DNA from: Brachypodium distachyon
Lineage: Eukaryota; Streptophyta; Magnoliopsida; Poales; Poaceae
Reading direction: 5' to 3'
Assembly: GCF_000005505.3 (NCBI RefSeq)
Contig: NC_016135.3
Coordinates: forward strand, 17,578,613-17,642,612
Length of the DNA: 64,000 nucleotides
Shown: piece by piece, positions 55,116-64,000 of the stretch
Layout of the letters: every line of letters begins with the position of its first letter
Numbering within the stretch: the stretch's first letter is position 1
Position numbers and translations under genes: made by a program
Notes under the pieces: generated by a model
What the model saw: the letters and a program-made list of their open reading frames with translations, nothing else
Told to the model about the DNA's origin: nothing
Databases searched by the model: none

Positions 55116-56959
55116 ATGGAGATTGACGATTCCTGGAAGATGGGGATTGACGATTCCGGGAAGGAGATGCATTGGGAATCCACGCGGTTCACGCGCACGC
55201 GTGTATTCAGGGAGATGGGCATCATCGTGACCACGGAGATAATTTCCCTGCTGATGGAGATAGATTTCCTGCCGAGGGATCAGGAAATCTTGGTTGACAA
55301 CCTTCTTCCCTTACAAGGAAAGTCGTTGTTAGTTCGGAGGAAGAACAGAAATCAGCTAAGATCTGGACCTTCGCGGAGGTTCCCTGAAAGGGAGCACATG
55401 CCGGATCAGGCGAGCAAGAGCTCCCATGTCAGTTCGATCTCGGAGCAGATGTCGATGTGCTCGAGCGAAATCCAAGAGAAGTTAGTACAATACTTCAATT
55501 TTCTCTTACACGAGATGAAGCGCGTGGGCTACATGATGAAACACATGGCATCTATTAAGAGGGAAACCGGTATCCCCATCTCCGTGGACAAGATTGTCGA
55601 TCTGCTTCAGAGCACGTCCAGATTAACTCAGATCTCCTGCCGTGTAGTTGAGATGATGAAAGAAATTACAAAATCAGTTGAGGAGACTTACGCTGACCAC
55701 CGTGCCGGCTGGGAAAATACATGGGGCAACAAGAGCGGACTTCGCATTGGCTTCGAGGATTTAAGTAAGCATGCCTATCTCACTTAACTTACTCTGCTTA
55801 TTAGTTTGCTCCCTGCTCTTGGTCTAGGCATGTCTCAATGCAAGCAGATCACTTACTTCCGTCCTCCTTTCATAAATTATGGGAAGGGAAGAGAATGGCT
55901 TTACTTCTCTTATTTAGTAATTCATGTTATATTTCTAACATTGCACTCTTTGGTGCTGCAGCCACATTGAGCCCTATGCACTTCACATACCGCCAACCCG
56001 GACTCATCCCACGTGGATACACTTCAATTTGTGCGAGCACTTTGCAGATCTACTCCTTGGAAATTACTGAACTAAAAGGTAACTTGAAATGGCCACTCTA
56101 TGTGTATGGTGTGGTCGCAGCTCGAGACACCGTGGACCACAAACGCAACCTTCTCTTCTGTCGATCAAGGGCTAATTGCCAAGAAGTCACTGAAAACGTA
56201 TGTATTGCATTCAACTCCTTCATTTTCCTTATTTTCTTCTCCTGCCTGCTATTTGGTTGATTAGTTCATTGCAATTAAGTATAATGATGATAATCCCTGC
56301 AGGCTAAATTTTTGCACTTGATTGGCCCATCTCGTGCAATTCTGGCTTTGGATTATGTTCACTTTGAATTTGAACTGAAAATGAAAGATGGAAAGTCAGA
56401 TAGAGATTTGATCACTCGTGCCTACCGTTACCATGGTAGACACCATACTTGTAACATCAGCAACTGGAATTGTGCACTAGAGTTAAGCCTTGACCGTCTT
56501 CTTGAAACAGTCCAGGCCACTATCTTGTCGGTTCGTGTTGGTGAAGGCGAGTCATGGCCTTTTGAATATGGAGTCCGAGTTGCTTGCTACTCACAATCTT
56601 TGGAAGTTGTAGAAGTTGACAGTGAGGGCGTTGTTGGAGAGGTTACTGGTCCCAAATCTGGGCAAGTTGATTTGCTTCATTGTTGTGACAAACCAGTGCC
56701 TCTAGGGCCAGATGGTTACCTTCATCTATCAAGGCAGGTTGTTTCAGTAGAACAACAAGATTGTCTTAAAGTTGTCATCGAAGCATACTCATCACCAAAG
56801 CTTGATATTGCTGCCCGAGGTCATATCTACTTCCCCCAGGAGTACTGCAACATAAGCCATGGTACATGTCTCCTTGGCCAGTTAAAGGTGGAGATTAGTG
56901 TTGCCTGGTCCTACCTGGCCGCCGACAAGTTGCATCTCTTGAAAGAGGAATATGCTTAA
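55116..56959 (+). CDS. DUF6598-family gene B (intact, three exons)
   Basis: Exons 55116-55764, 55962-56197 and 56303-56959 give 513 residues with consistent phases (649, 236 and 657 bp) and GT-AG introns. The ATG at 55116 is the first in frame; a nearby upstream ATG at 55053 is in another frame and ends at 55230. Exon 1 encodes an N-terminus of about 216 residues with helical, Met/Glu/Lys-rich stretches (IQEKLVQYFNFLLHEMKRVG). Exons 2-3 carry the DUF6598 domain: MHFTYRQPGLIP, LKWPLYVYGVVAARDTVDH, LIGPSRAILALD, VQATILSVRV, RQVVSVEQQ, VEISVAWSYLA. The family is large in grasses; its biochemical role is unknown. No signal peptide or membrane segment is evident. It is the intact partner of the frameshifted gene A 33 kb away in the same orientation. 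Confidence 0.88.
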
Positions 56960-57370
56960 TGGGTGCCCAGGCATGTGTGTTGTGGACTGATACCCCTTTG
57001 CCTGATTATGGGCCAGTTTTTTTCGGCTTCAGCTTCTCTAGAAACGGCTTCAGCTTCTCTACCCCCAGAAACTGTGGTGGGGAGAAACTCCAGACAAACT
57101 TGCAGTCCAGTTCTTTTCGGCTTTTGGCATTTCAGCTTATTATATGATCTGTCTGTTGAAAAATCTGTAATACCCCTGCTCCGAAATTGTCTTAGCTATT
57201 TGACTAATTGTAATACACGTATATCGGATAAAACGATAAAATAAAAATAATAATAGCCAAATATTAAAATTAATAATGCGTGTTGTTTTTGATACTTCAG
57301 AGTACCCAAAAATATTACATAAATGTTGGATTTCCACAAAAGGACGTTAAATATAAAAACCACATAACAA

Positions 57371-58599
57371 CTAATCCGAAGGCACGGTGCTCGCGGCAAT
57401 AGAATCACGTACCGTCGTCATTGTGCCATCATCCGTTGGTGCTTGAGCATCTACACCTGAAGTAGGTCCATCTTCATGAACATATCCTCCTCTCTCAACC
57501 TCATCAAAATGCTGATCACGAAGCTTGCTATCACGAATGTAGTTATGGAGACATGCGCATGCAGTAACTATCTTGCTCTGAGCCAACATGCTCTACTGTG
57601 GTATGCCAAGGAGTATTCGTCATTTCATCTTGAGAACACCAAAAGATCTTTCAATGACATTCTGTAGAGACGAATGGCGATTATTGAAGGTCTCTTTTCT
57701 TCCAACCGGAGGGTTATGCTCAAACTCAGGCATATGGTATCGCTGCCCTTTGAATGGTGCGAGATATCCAACTCTATTTGGGTGCCCGGAGTCGACGAGG
57801 TAGTATTTTCCTAGCAAGAAGAAAACAAACTTAAAAAATATGGAACTTGGCAAATATACTAGACATAGGAAATAAAAATTATTACCTGCCGGTGGGTGTG
57901 GATAATGGTTATATTTGACCATAGCTTCTGACCATACACGGGTGTCATGCACTGATCCAGGCCATCTAGAGACAACAAAAGTGAATCTCATGTCAAAATC
58001 ACACATTACCATCACATTCTGACTTGTAAACCCTTTCCTGTTCATGTATTTGATCTCCTCTTCTTTAGGCACAATCACATGAATGTGTGTTCCATCTATG
58101 GCCTCAATGGCATTTTTGAAATGAGGCCAATTTTTTTTTTCTTTTTAAGTCTGGGATGCACATGGCTGTGAGTTGGATCATTCGGTCTAAGATAATCACC
58201 AGTCATGCCATCCACACATTCCAAAACCTCATGAAACTTCTTGTTAATGACAGACCTACCATGTTCAAACCGATCTGCTACATTGTCCGTGGTCTGACAT
58301 GTCCCCAAAGTCCATAAAAAGAGTGCCAATGCTTCTTCGGTGGACATATTGCAAGTTGGAGTGAGTTCATACTTCTGAACCAACAAATCATGTAATGGAA
58401 AAAACACGGACCTGCACATCCTGAACATAGAGTAGAAAGTTTTTGGATTGTTTGCCTTATCTTCAACCCACTGGATGCCTGACATCAATGGTAAACGTCT
58501 TGGAGCATACGGAACCTTCTGTACCTCCTGTATATAACAAGCAACCGCAACCATGCATATCTCTAATTCCTCGTCTTCTTCATCAAAAGATTTGTCCAT
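57371..58599 (-). pseudogene. PIF/Harbinger DDE nuclease (ORF2)
   Basis: The ATG at 58599 directly follows a GTGGCAG acceptor-like sequence. Residues include ACNMSTEEALA-type and FEHGRSVINKKFHEVL motifs of plant Harbinger nucleases. Catalytic residues: D in AIDGTHIHV (about 58.09 kb), D in GSVHDTRVW (about 57.94 kb), E in NVIERSFGVLK (about 57.65 kb). An intron of 85 bp lies at 57895-57811 (GTAATA...TGCTAG). Lesions: frame change at an A-rich run near 58.13 kb, TGA at 57622-57620 where the family has Trp, and TAG at 57595-57593. The C-terminal HNYIRDSKLRD is present. Confidence 0.88.
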
Positions 58600-58827
58600 C
58601 TGCCACATGACCAAAATCAAATAATTAGACTACACAAACAGCAGGTCCATACACAAATAAGGAAATCTGAAAAAAAAACAATTTAACCAAACAACAAGTA
58701 GATACACAAATCTGAACACAAACAACAGGTCTATAAACAAACAGCAGGTACATACACACATCTGAACACAAACAGCAAGTGCAAACAACATGTTCCATTG
58801 AAACACAAACAAGAAGTCCATACATAG

Positions 58828-58923
58828 CAGGAAATAGTCTCACAAGTGGAGAATTAATAAGGTTCAACACAAATAAGGAAATAGTCTCACAAGTGGAGAA
58901 TTAATAAAGTTCAACACAAATAA
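58828..58923. repeat. 47-bp tandem duplication between ORF1 and ORF2
   Basis: GGAAATAGTCTCACAAGTGG begins at 58830 and 58877, and each copy runs through TTCAACACAAATAA. Flanking sequence to 58.63 kb is rich in ACAAACAGCAGGTC-like words, a diffuse repeat. Confidence 0.85.
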
Positions 58924-59913
58924 GGAAATCTGAATGCATATGTTCCAGATTTGATAATTAAATCTAATTATTATTCTTTCTCTCCTCCCATGTCCTCTTG
59001 AGCCAATCAACCCGCTGTTCAGGTGTGGCCTCTTCCAAGCAGCTGAATGCATCACGGTACTCTTCTTCATGAAGAGTTGGGAAGCATAGAAGTGTGCATC
59101 ACTGCCAAGCACACCTCCATCTTGAACCACTAAAGCCATCATTTCTTTCAACTCTTGCCTCACTGGATCAACCGTCACTTGAGATGTCACGGAGTTTATG
59201 CTATTCTCCCTCCTCTCAAATATCTCCACCATGCGTTCCAACGCTATTTTGGAAGAATTCTCGGTTGCAATCTTTGCGGCAGCGGAGGGACTAGGGGAGT
59301 AAGGACAGAGCCTCTTCTTCAGTTTATTCAAACGTGGCTGAGCGGGGCTTTCATCATCCAATTCACAACCTGAGTCTCCTTCACCATCCAAGTTGACTTG
59401 TGATGGAGGTGGCACCCTCGCATGCTCATTGGTGACACTATGGAGATAAAAAATCTCTCTCATTTTTTCCTCATCCGCAAGAGGAGCATGCCTATTGGCT
59501 GCATCTAGACGTCTCTGTGAAGAAATGAAGCAACAATTGGATTAGTTCAACATTTGGTATAAAAAAACTGAAATGAATATGAAAGCACAAATACCTTTAT
59601 CTCAGTTTCCCACCAATCATCACTAGCAGCAATGGTCTTGGTGACAGGATCTCTACCGAGACCGGATGCTTGCTGATTCAGTGATTTCCACAAATTAGTC
59701 TTTCTTTAGTGATTCTCATCTGTTTTTGAATTGTTTCCGCTCATACTTCCTCTTTGTACGGTCATTGAATTTGGAAATCAGATTGGCGTACCCAATCGGG
59801 TTCAAACAACCAGTAGGGCGGTTATTTGCCCGCACTTCTTCAATACACACATCCAAAAAAACTCTATGGGCTAATGCATCCCAAGTTGCTTTTCCACATT
59901 TTCCTTTCTCCAT
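58870..59913 (-). pseudogene. Harbinger ORF1, SANT/Myb-like DNA-binding protein
   Basis: It starts with ATG 59913 ([19 protein letters not shown]) and contains the Myb/SANT-like domain found in plant Harbinger ORF1 ([24 protein letters not shown]). A TGA near 59.715 kb sits where Trp is expected, and a 1-bp loss follows within 25 bp. After an intron of about 79 bp (about 59.59-59.52 kb) the frame continues (RRLDAANRHAPLADEEKM) into an acidic, helical C-terminus (VEIFERRENSINSV, QELKEMMALVVQDGG). In this family ORF1 binds the ends and brings the nuclease to them. Confidence 0.8.
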
Positions 59914-60634
59914 CTATGACAAAATAAATATGAACTCTCAAATGAATTTACTCACTGTCATAGCATACATATCATATACTTTCACCGCAACAATGCAAAC
60001 ATTTGCCATTCATTGGATACAAAGATTCAAGCATCGTATTCTTCCTATAATATTGCATATAATTTTCAATCATCGCACACATTAGCCACTGTAAAGAACA
60101 TACATTTGCCATGGGAAAACTATCACTGCATAAGGATGCAACAACTAGAGAGAGGAGAGAGGAGTACATACCTGTTCTGCTCGGAGAGGAGCACGGGCGG
60201 AGGGAGAGGAGATCGGCCGGGCGGCGGAGGGAGAGGAGGCCGGGCGGAGAGGGCGGGGTCATCGGGGGCCCTATCCCGGCTTCATGGCCTCGGTGGCCGG
60301 GTGGCGGCGGCTGGGTCATCGGGTGGCGGCGGCTGGGTGCAAACCCTAGGCGGAGGAGAGGAGACGAGGGAGATGGGGGGAACTGATGGGGGCACTATGC
60401 GCTAGGGGGGAAGAAGAAAGAAAAGAATCATGAAACGGTACGGTGGCATTTCGGTGTAATTACGGTGCTCAGGATTTTTAGAAGCGCGGGAAGCTGGTCT
60501 GGACCAGCTTTTTTTCATATGAAGGATTTGGGGTGTTGGGCTGCTCCCAGAAACGGCTTGAAATCGAGTTCTTTTTGTCTGCAGCTTCTCTGGACCTAGA
60601 AGCTGGTTTAGAAGCTGAAAAGAAATGGCCCTAT

Positions 60635-60936
60635 ATGTATTTTGTCTTGCTAGTAGTTTCTGGTTTGTTACAATTTCAGTATTTGTGTAAGGATCAAGTT
60701 TGTGTATGGGCTCTATCTAATGCTATTCAACTATCTGTCAATCTACTATGACTTGAAAAAATTGTTGTCTGTACTTTTTTTGCTTTATATACAAGCAATT
60801 GTGTTATGCAAGAATTTGTCGTCTGTAATTCTCTCTTCGCAGGATTCAGTCTTTAAAGAATGTTTTATTTTGGTACGCATAGGTGATATGGACTGTTGGA
60901 TTAATAAACGTTCTTTGTTTTCCAACGTGCTATTTA
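60635..60936. other. Displaced 3' flank of DUF6598 gene B
   Basis: Alignable with 24.02-24.30 kb next to gene A (TTCTGGTTTGTTACAATTTC here; CTGGTTTGTTGCAATGTTG there; TGTGTTATGCAAGA in both). It was separated from its gene by the 3.6-kb Harbinger element. Confidence 0.7.
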
Positions 60937-61095
60937 GGCTCAGTTTGGCATTGTTGAACTGTGCTGCGCTGAAATTATTTTATAATCTGCTACGGGAAAA
61001 CACACGCGAAATTAGTGAAAAATTGGTTAGCCAAACACGAAAATAGCGATAAGCGGGTGAAAAAACGGAATTATGCCGCAATGCCAAACGAAGCC
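60937..61095. mobile_element. Tourist-like MITE (159 bp)
   Basis: TTA target duplications (60934-60936 and 61096-61098). The left end GGCTCAGTTTGGCATTG pairs with the right end read inward GGCTTCGTTTGGCATTG. Non-coding, probably mobilised by a Harbinger nuclease. Confidence 0.9.
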
Positions 61096-61241
61096 TTAAT
61101 GTCCATGGATCTCTTGGTCATGTACACAGCTTTGAACTCAGATTGTGTGAAATCTTGTGTTAAGTACTATATAATGCTGCATACAGGCTACGTGCATCTG
61201 CACTTTGGGCACGACGTCCTCATTCCCTCCCCCTCGTCCCT

Positions 61242-61684
61242 GAGCATCTCCAAGAGATTTCCTAAAAGTACTCATTCTTTAAAATAACTACCTGCATTCT
61301 CTAAAAAGCCACAAAAACTGTTGCTACAGGTTACCTATCTTATTCCCAATCCCTAAATTTTTAGGAACCTTCCTAAATTCTCTCTCCTCATCTCCAAATG
61401 TAGGGAATGAGAAGACCATTTCCTAAAATCTGGGAAGAAACCCTTCATCGCGATTTCGGGCCGACCCGCCTGCGCTGCCGCCGGCAAAGCCTCCCGCGCC
61501 TCCGCGCCCCTTCCCAAGCCCATCCCTCACTGAATTGGGTCTCTGGGAGGTCCCTATCGTGCCCATGTCTGCCGTCGGCTGCGAGCTCGCTCCGCCGTCT
61601 ATTCAGCCGGAGCGGGGCACGATTTGGCCGGCTCGGCTGTCCAGAGCCCCGCCTCGACCTGTTCGACGCCGAAATCGGACTCGG
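61242..61684 (+). mobile_element. Probable left part of a Harbinger-like element with GC-rich interior
   Basis: GAGCATCTCCAAGAGATTTC at 61242 matches the Harbinger-type terminus seen at 28697. A GC-rich, exon-like block follows at 61.44-61.68 kb. The element is cut at 61685 by an LTR start, and its right end was not found. Confidence 0.45.
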
Positions 61685-62000
61685 TGTAAAATCCTGGATT
61701 TCCACAAAGATAATTTACCGAGTTAAGTACTCGAGATAAAATTATTTATTGAAAATGGCGAGCCAGAAAATTTTCTTTATATTTTGATAGGGATATATCT
61801 ATGTTTAAGGTTTAACCATACTACTGGTCTGATCACACCGGCTAGGGAGCAGTGTCGGTCGAACCACGGTCATGATGATAACTATATATTTGTGTATTGG
61901 TTCTTATGCATTTCGTTTTTACTCATGTCTGTGTACAAATTGTGCATCATATATTGCAAACATTCGAGGCATATATGCATAAGAATTTGTAATTAAATTG
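61685..62000 (+). repeat. Start of an LTR related to the one at 37613
   Basis: TGTAAAATCCTGGATTT and about 250 further bases align with the minus-strand LTR start at 37613 (shared GTTTAAGGTTTAACCATACT, CACACCGG, GGGAGCAGTGTCGGTCGAA). Orientation is opposite. The right border and a target duplication (expected CTCGG) were not found, so the given end is only the limit of clear similarity. Confidence 0.6.
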
Positions 62001-62597
62001 AACTAGTAAAACAAGTTAGCTACAATTAACGATGGGAATACATGTGAACAAATTGCTCTTATTACTACTATTGTTTGTCGCGTGATTGTTACCAAGTGTA
62101 TGAGTAGCCGAACTGACTTAAACCTAATTAGATTACTGTGGACATTATCTTTCACATGTATACATTTTCGATGGCGACGAGTAAACAAACAAGGAGCACC
62201 GATTAGACAATCTGATGTGCGGAGAGTCATTTCGAGAACTTATTTTTGGAAGTAGGAATTATTGGATCGGCACCATTATGTCTAGTTTGTGAATTAAATA
62301 CTAGGACAAAATGATACCACTTGTGAAATCTGAATAAATTATTTTTAGGAAATTGTGTGTAAAGTATTCTACTTTCAGAAATTTATTGAACTTGGGATTA
62401 CCATTGTAATTAGCGTTTTGTCAATGCAGTGTGACAGTTAAAATAAATCATCTTATATTTTAACCGTGCCCCCAACCGACTGATTAACTTTGCTGTCCAC
62501 TGAACTGAGACATCACTCGATGGCATCACGAGCTGGCAAGCAGAGAGCATCCACGTATAGGCCGGCAGGACACGCCATGCCTATCCGGACGCCACCA
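62001..62597. other. Non-coding stretch
   Basis: Possibly the rest of the LTR; no coding region or border recognised. Confidence 0.4.
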
Positions 62598-62679
62598 CGT
62601 CGACAGAAATGATGAATCACCAGAAGACTCAAAATGCACGTCGACAGAAATGATGAATCACCAGAAGACTCAAAATGCA
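62598..62679. repeat. Perfect 41-bp tandem duplication
   Basis: CGTCGACAGAAATGATGAAT begins at 62598 and 62639, and both copies run through CTCAAAATGCA without a mismatch. Each copy contains the palindrome GTCGAC. Confidence 0.95.
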
Positions 62680-63218
62680 AACCGACTGAAGTAGACAAAG
62701 AAAAGAAAATAGAAAAGAGATGACCGTAGCCTATCCTTCTCAGTTCTTACCACTGTAGCCAATTCCTCTCGTAGCACTAAGCTGGCCGCCATGGCTAGGA
62801 CCTTGAGAGCCAAGCACTAGGGCAAGCATCAAAGAGGGGGGCATTAGCAGCCATGAATATCAGTTCCTCACCACCATAGAAATTCTCCGAACCACCGAGC
62901 TCTGAACCATGGCTGCCCCTGAGAAGGTGAAGCATCAGGGGAACTGAGGGAGCAATAGAGGGCTAGCACGCAGGTGCTGCAGTAGGGGAAGAATTGATGG
63001 AAGCAGTAGAGAGGATTCCGCCGGTGCTGTCCCAGGCATCTGATCCAAGCAGCAGTATGAGAGAGTCAGGGAAGAAGGGGAAATTAATTAGGAGGCCATA
63101 GGACCGTAAGGGGGACAAAATTCAGAGATTTTACGCAACCAAATCCTTGCAAGGAAAATAAAAATTTACCACGAGAAGGGCGGAAGAAATCCAAGATCAT
63201 ATCTACTGGATGTAAGTA
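62680..63218. other. Non-coding stretch
   Basis: No coding region or element border recognised. Confidence 0.4.
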
Positions 63219-63339
63219 ATGAGAGGCAACAAATGATGTCTCAACTTTAACTAAATTTGAATGCATCTATACACGAAGTCATGTCTAGGTACATCTAAAA
63301 TTTGGCAAACTTGAGACATCTTTAATTGGACAGAAAAAG
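63219..63339. mobile_element. Stowaway MITE, same family as 36571-36692
   Basis: TA at 63217-63218 and 63340-63341. Inner sequence CTCAACTTTAACTAAATTTG and CAAACTTGAGACATCTTT match the earlier copy closely, but the outer ends are more decayed. Confidence 0.8.
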
Positions 63340-63382
63340 TAATAGAGATTGATGAGAAAATGGGCACATCTGTTTGAGTTAA

Positions 63383-64000
63383 TTATTGATGGTTTAGGTA
63401 ATTCGTACATCTTTGAGATTTAGAGTTTGTCATCCAGTGTATAGGAATACACATGCCCATCTGGCGGTGCTGAGTGTTAATGAATATCTTATCATGCAAC
63501 ATGGGCAAGAACTCTTTCTTTGCTTGATCTATTCTAAACTTTTTCAGAACTTTGTCAAGGTATGTACTTTGCGTGCGTCTTGATCTATCTCTATAAATCT
63601 TGATGCCTAATATGTAAGCATCCCACCAAGGTCTCTCATTGAAAAACTTATTCAAATAGCCTTTAACACTTTTAAGAAGTTGTATATCATTTCCGATCAG
63701 TAATATGTCGTCCACGTACAGTATCAGTAATGCTACAGAGCTCCCACTTACTTTCTTGTAAATACAAGCTTCGTCATGAGTTTGGACCAATCCAAACGCT
63801 TTGATCACCTCATCAAAACGGAGATTCCAACTCCAAGATGCTTGCCTCAGCACATAAATGCAACGCTGAAGTTTGCATACCTTATTAGCATCCTTAGGAT
63901 CGACAAAACCTTCGGGTTGCACCATGTACAACTCTTCCTCAATGTGACCATTAAGGAACACAGTTTTGACATCCATTTGCTAGATTTCGTAATCGAAAAT
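63383..64000 (-). pseudogene. Ty1/copia reverse transcriptase fragment, cut by the window edge
   Basis: The minus strand encodes MDVKTVFLNGHIEEELYM, QPEGFVDPKDANKVCKLQ, the catalytic LILYVDDILLIG and AYILGIKIYRDRSRR, all typical of Angela/BARE-like copia RT. A TAG at about 63.98 kb replaces the Trp normally before QMDVK. Similarity fades below about 63.45 kb, so the 3' part is truncated or scrambled. The upstream part lies beyond the window. Confidence 0.9.

Larger units (their letters stand above)
57010..60631 (-). mobile_element. Two-ORF PIF/Harbinger transposon in the 3' flank of DUF6598 gene B
   Basis: Ends: GGGCCAGTTTTTTTCGGCTT on the left; the right end read inward is GGGCCATTTCTTTTCAGCTT. 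TAT occurs on both sides (57007-57009, 60632-60634). The corresponding flank of gene A near 24.02 kb (GTTATATCTATTT) lacks the element, and joining GATTAT to ATGTATTTT here gives the same arrangement, so the borders and TAT duplication are supported by a paralogous empty site. Inside, on the minus strand, ORF1 (SANT/Myb-like) precedes ORF2 (DDE nuclease), the layout of autonomous Harbingers. Both carry a few disabling changes. The right part (60.17-60.44 kb) is a GC-rich leader. Confidence 0.9.

Noticed and set aside
57007..57130. TTCGGCTTCAGCTTCTCTA repeated near 57.02-57.06 kb considered as an independent minisatellite
   Set aside because: It is the terminal region of the Harbinger element and matches its opposite end.

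Overview
This is a grass (Poaceae, probably Pooideae) nuclear segment: a few host genes set in dense, nested transposable elements. The grass assignment rests on an intact FT-like (PEBP) gene with the standard 4-exon structure, a PPR gene with the GC-rich 5' end common in grasses, two members of the grass-specific DUF6598 family, several Stowaway and Tourist MITEs, and a long LTR with a Triticeae Angela/BARE-like start. The species cannot be told from the window. I saw no rRNA gene, functional tRNA gene or CRISPR array.

Layout. 0-5 kb: a hAT-type transposase-like gene (one in-frame stop) inside a 4,184-bp tandem duplication; the left copy is cut by the window edge. 5.3-7.1 kb: intact PPR gene (+). 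8.1-9.9 kb: FT-like gene (-), convergent with the PPR gene; its small exons are easily missed. 10-19 kb: mostly non-coding, with a Stowaway MITE, a tRNA-derived SINE with a perfect target duplication, and a truncated Ty1/copia end. 19.2-21.7 kb: LINE remnant split by a solo LTR. 22.0-24.0 kb: DUF6598 gene broken by a 1-bp frameshift. 24-28.7 kb: MITE, minisatellites and non-coding sequence. 28.7-39.6 kb: a roughly 2-kb PIF/Harbinger transposon with TAA target duplications, opened by an 8.9-kb LTR-type insert that itself carries a Helitron-bounded 6-kb block. 39.8-50.3 kb: the 3' end of a second, inverted Harbinger copy, split by a 10-kb LTR insertion that contains a complete but decayed Ty1/copia element (43.2-48.4 kb). 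50.3-54.65 kb: a minus-strand LINE ORF2 remnant interrupted by a 2.0-kb non-autonomous CACTA element and a 493-bp Helitron. 55.1-57.0 kb: intact DUF6598 paralogue. 57.0-60.6 kb: a two-ORF PIF/Harbinger element (SANT/Myb-like ORF1 plus DDE nuclease) inserted in the 3' flank of that gene. 60.6-64 kb: Tourist and Stowaway MITEs, an LTR start, a 41-bp tandem duplication and a copia RT fragment running off the right edge.

Probable functional host genes are the PPR gene (organellar RNA processing or editing), the FT-like gene (flowering/PEBP signalling) and the DUF6598 gene at 55-57 kb. They do not form a pathway. The clearest story is insertion history: several insertions leave target duplications, and removing the insert makes the interrupted reading frame or a paralogous site continuous, which fixes boundaries to the base and gives a relative order. 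I did not find a convincing undescribed defence or enzymatic system. The least ordinary items are the FT-like gene with changed otherwise-conserved positions, the SINE ending in a 24-base C tail, the hairpin-forming Harbinger pair, and the 6-kb block with inverted Helitron-like ends.
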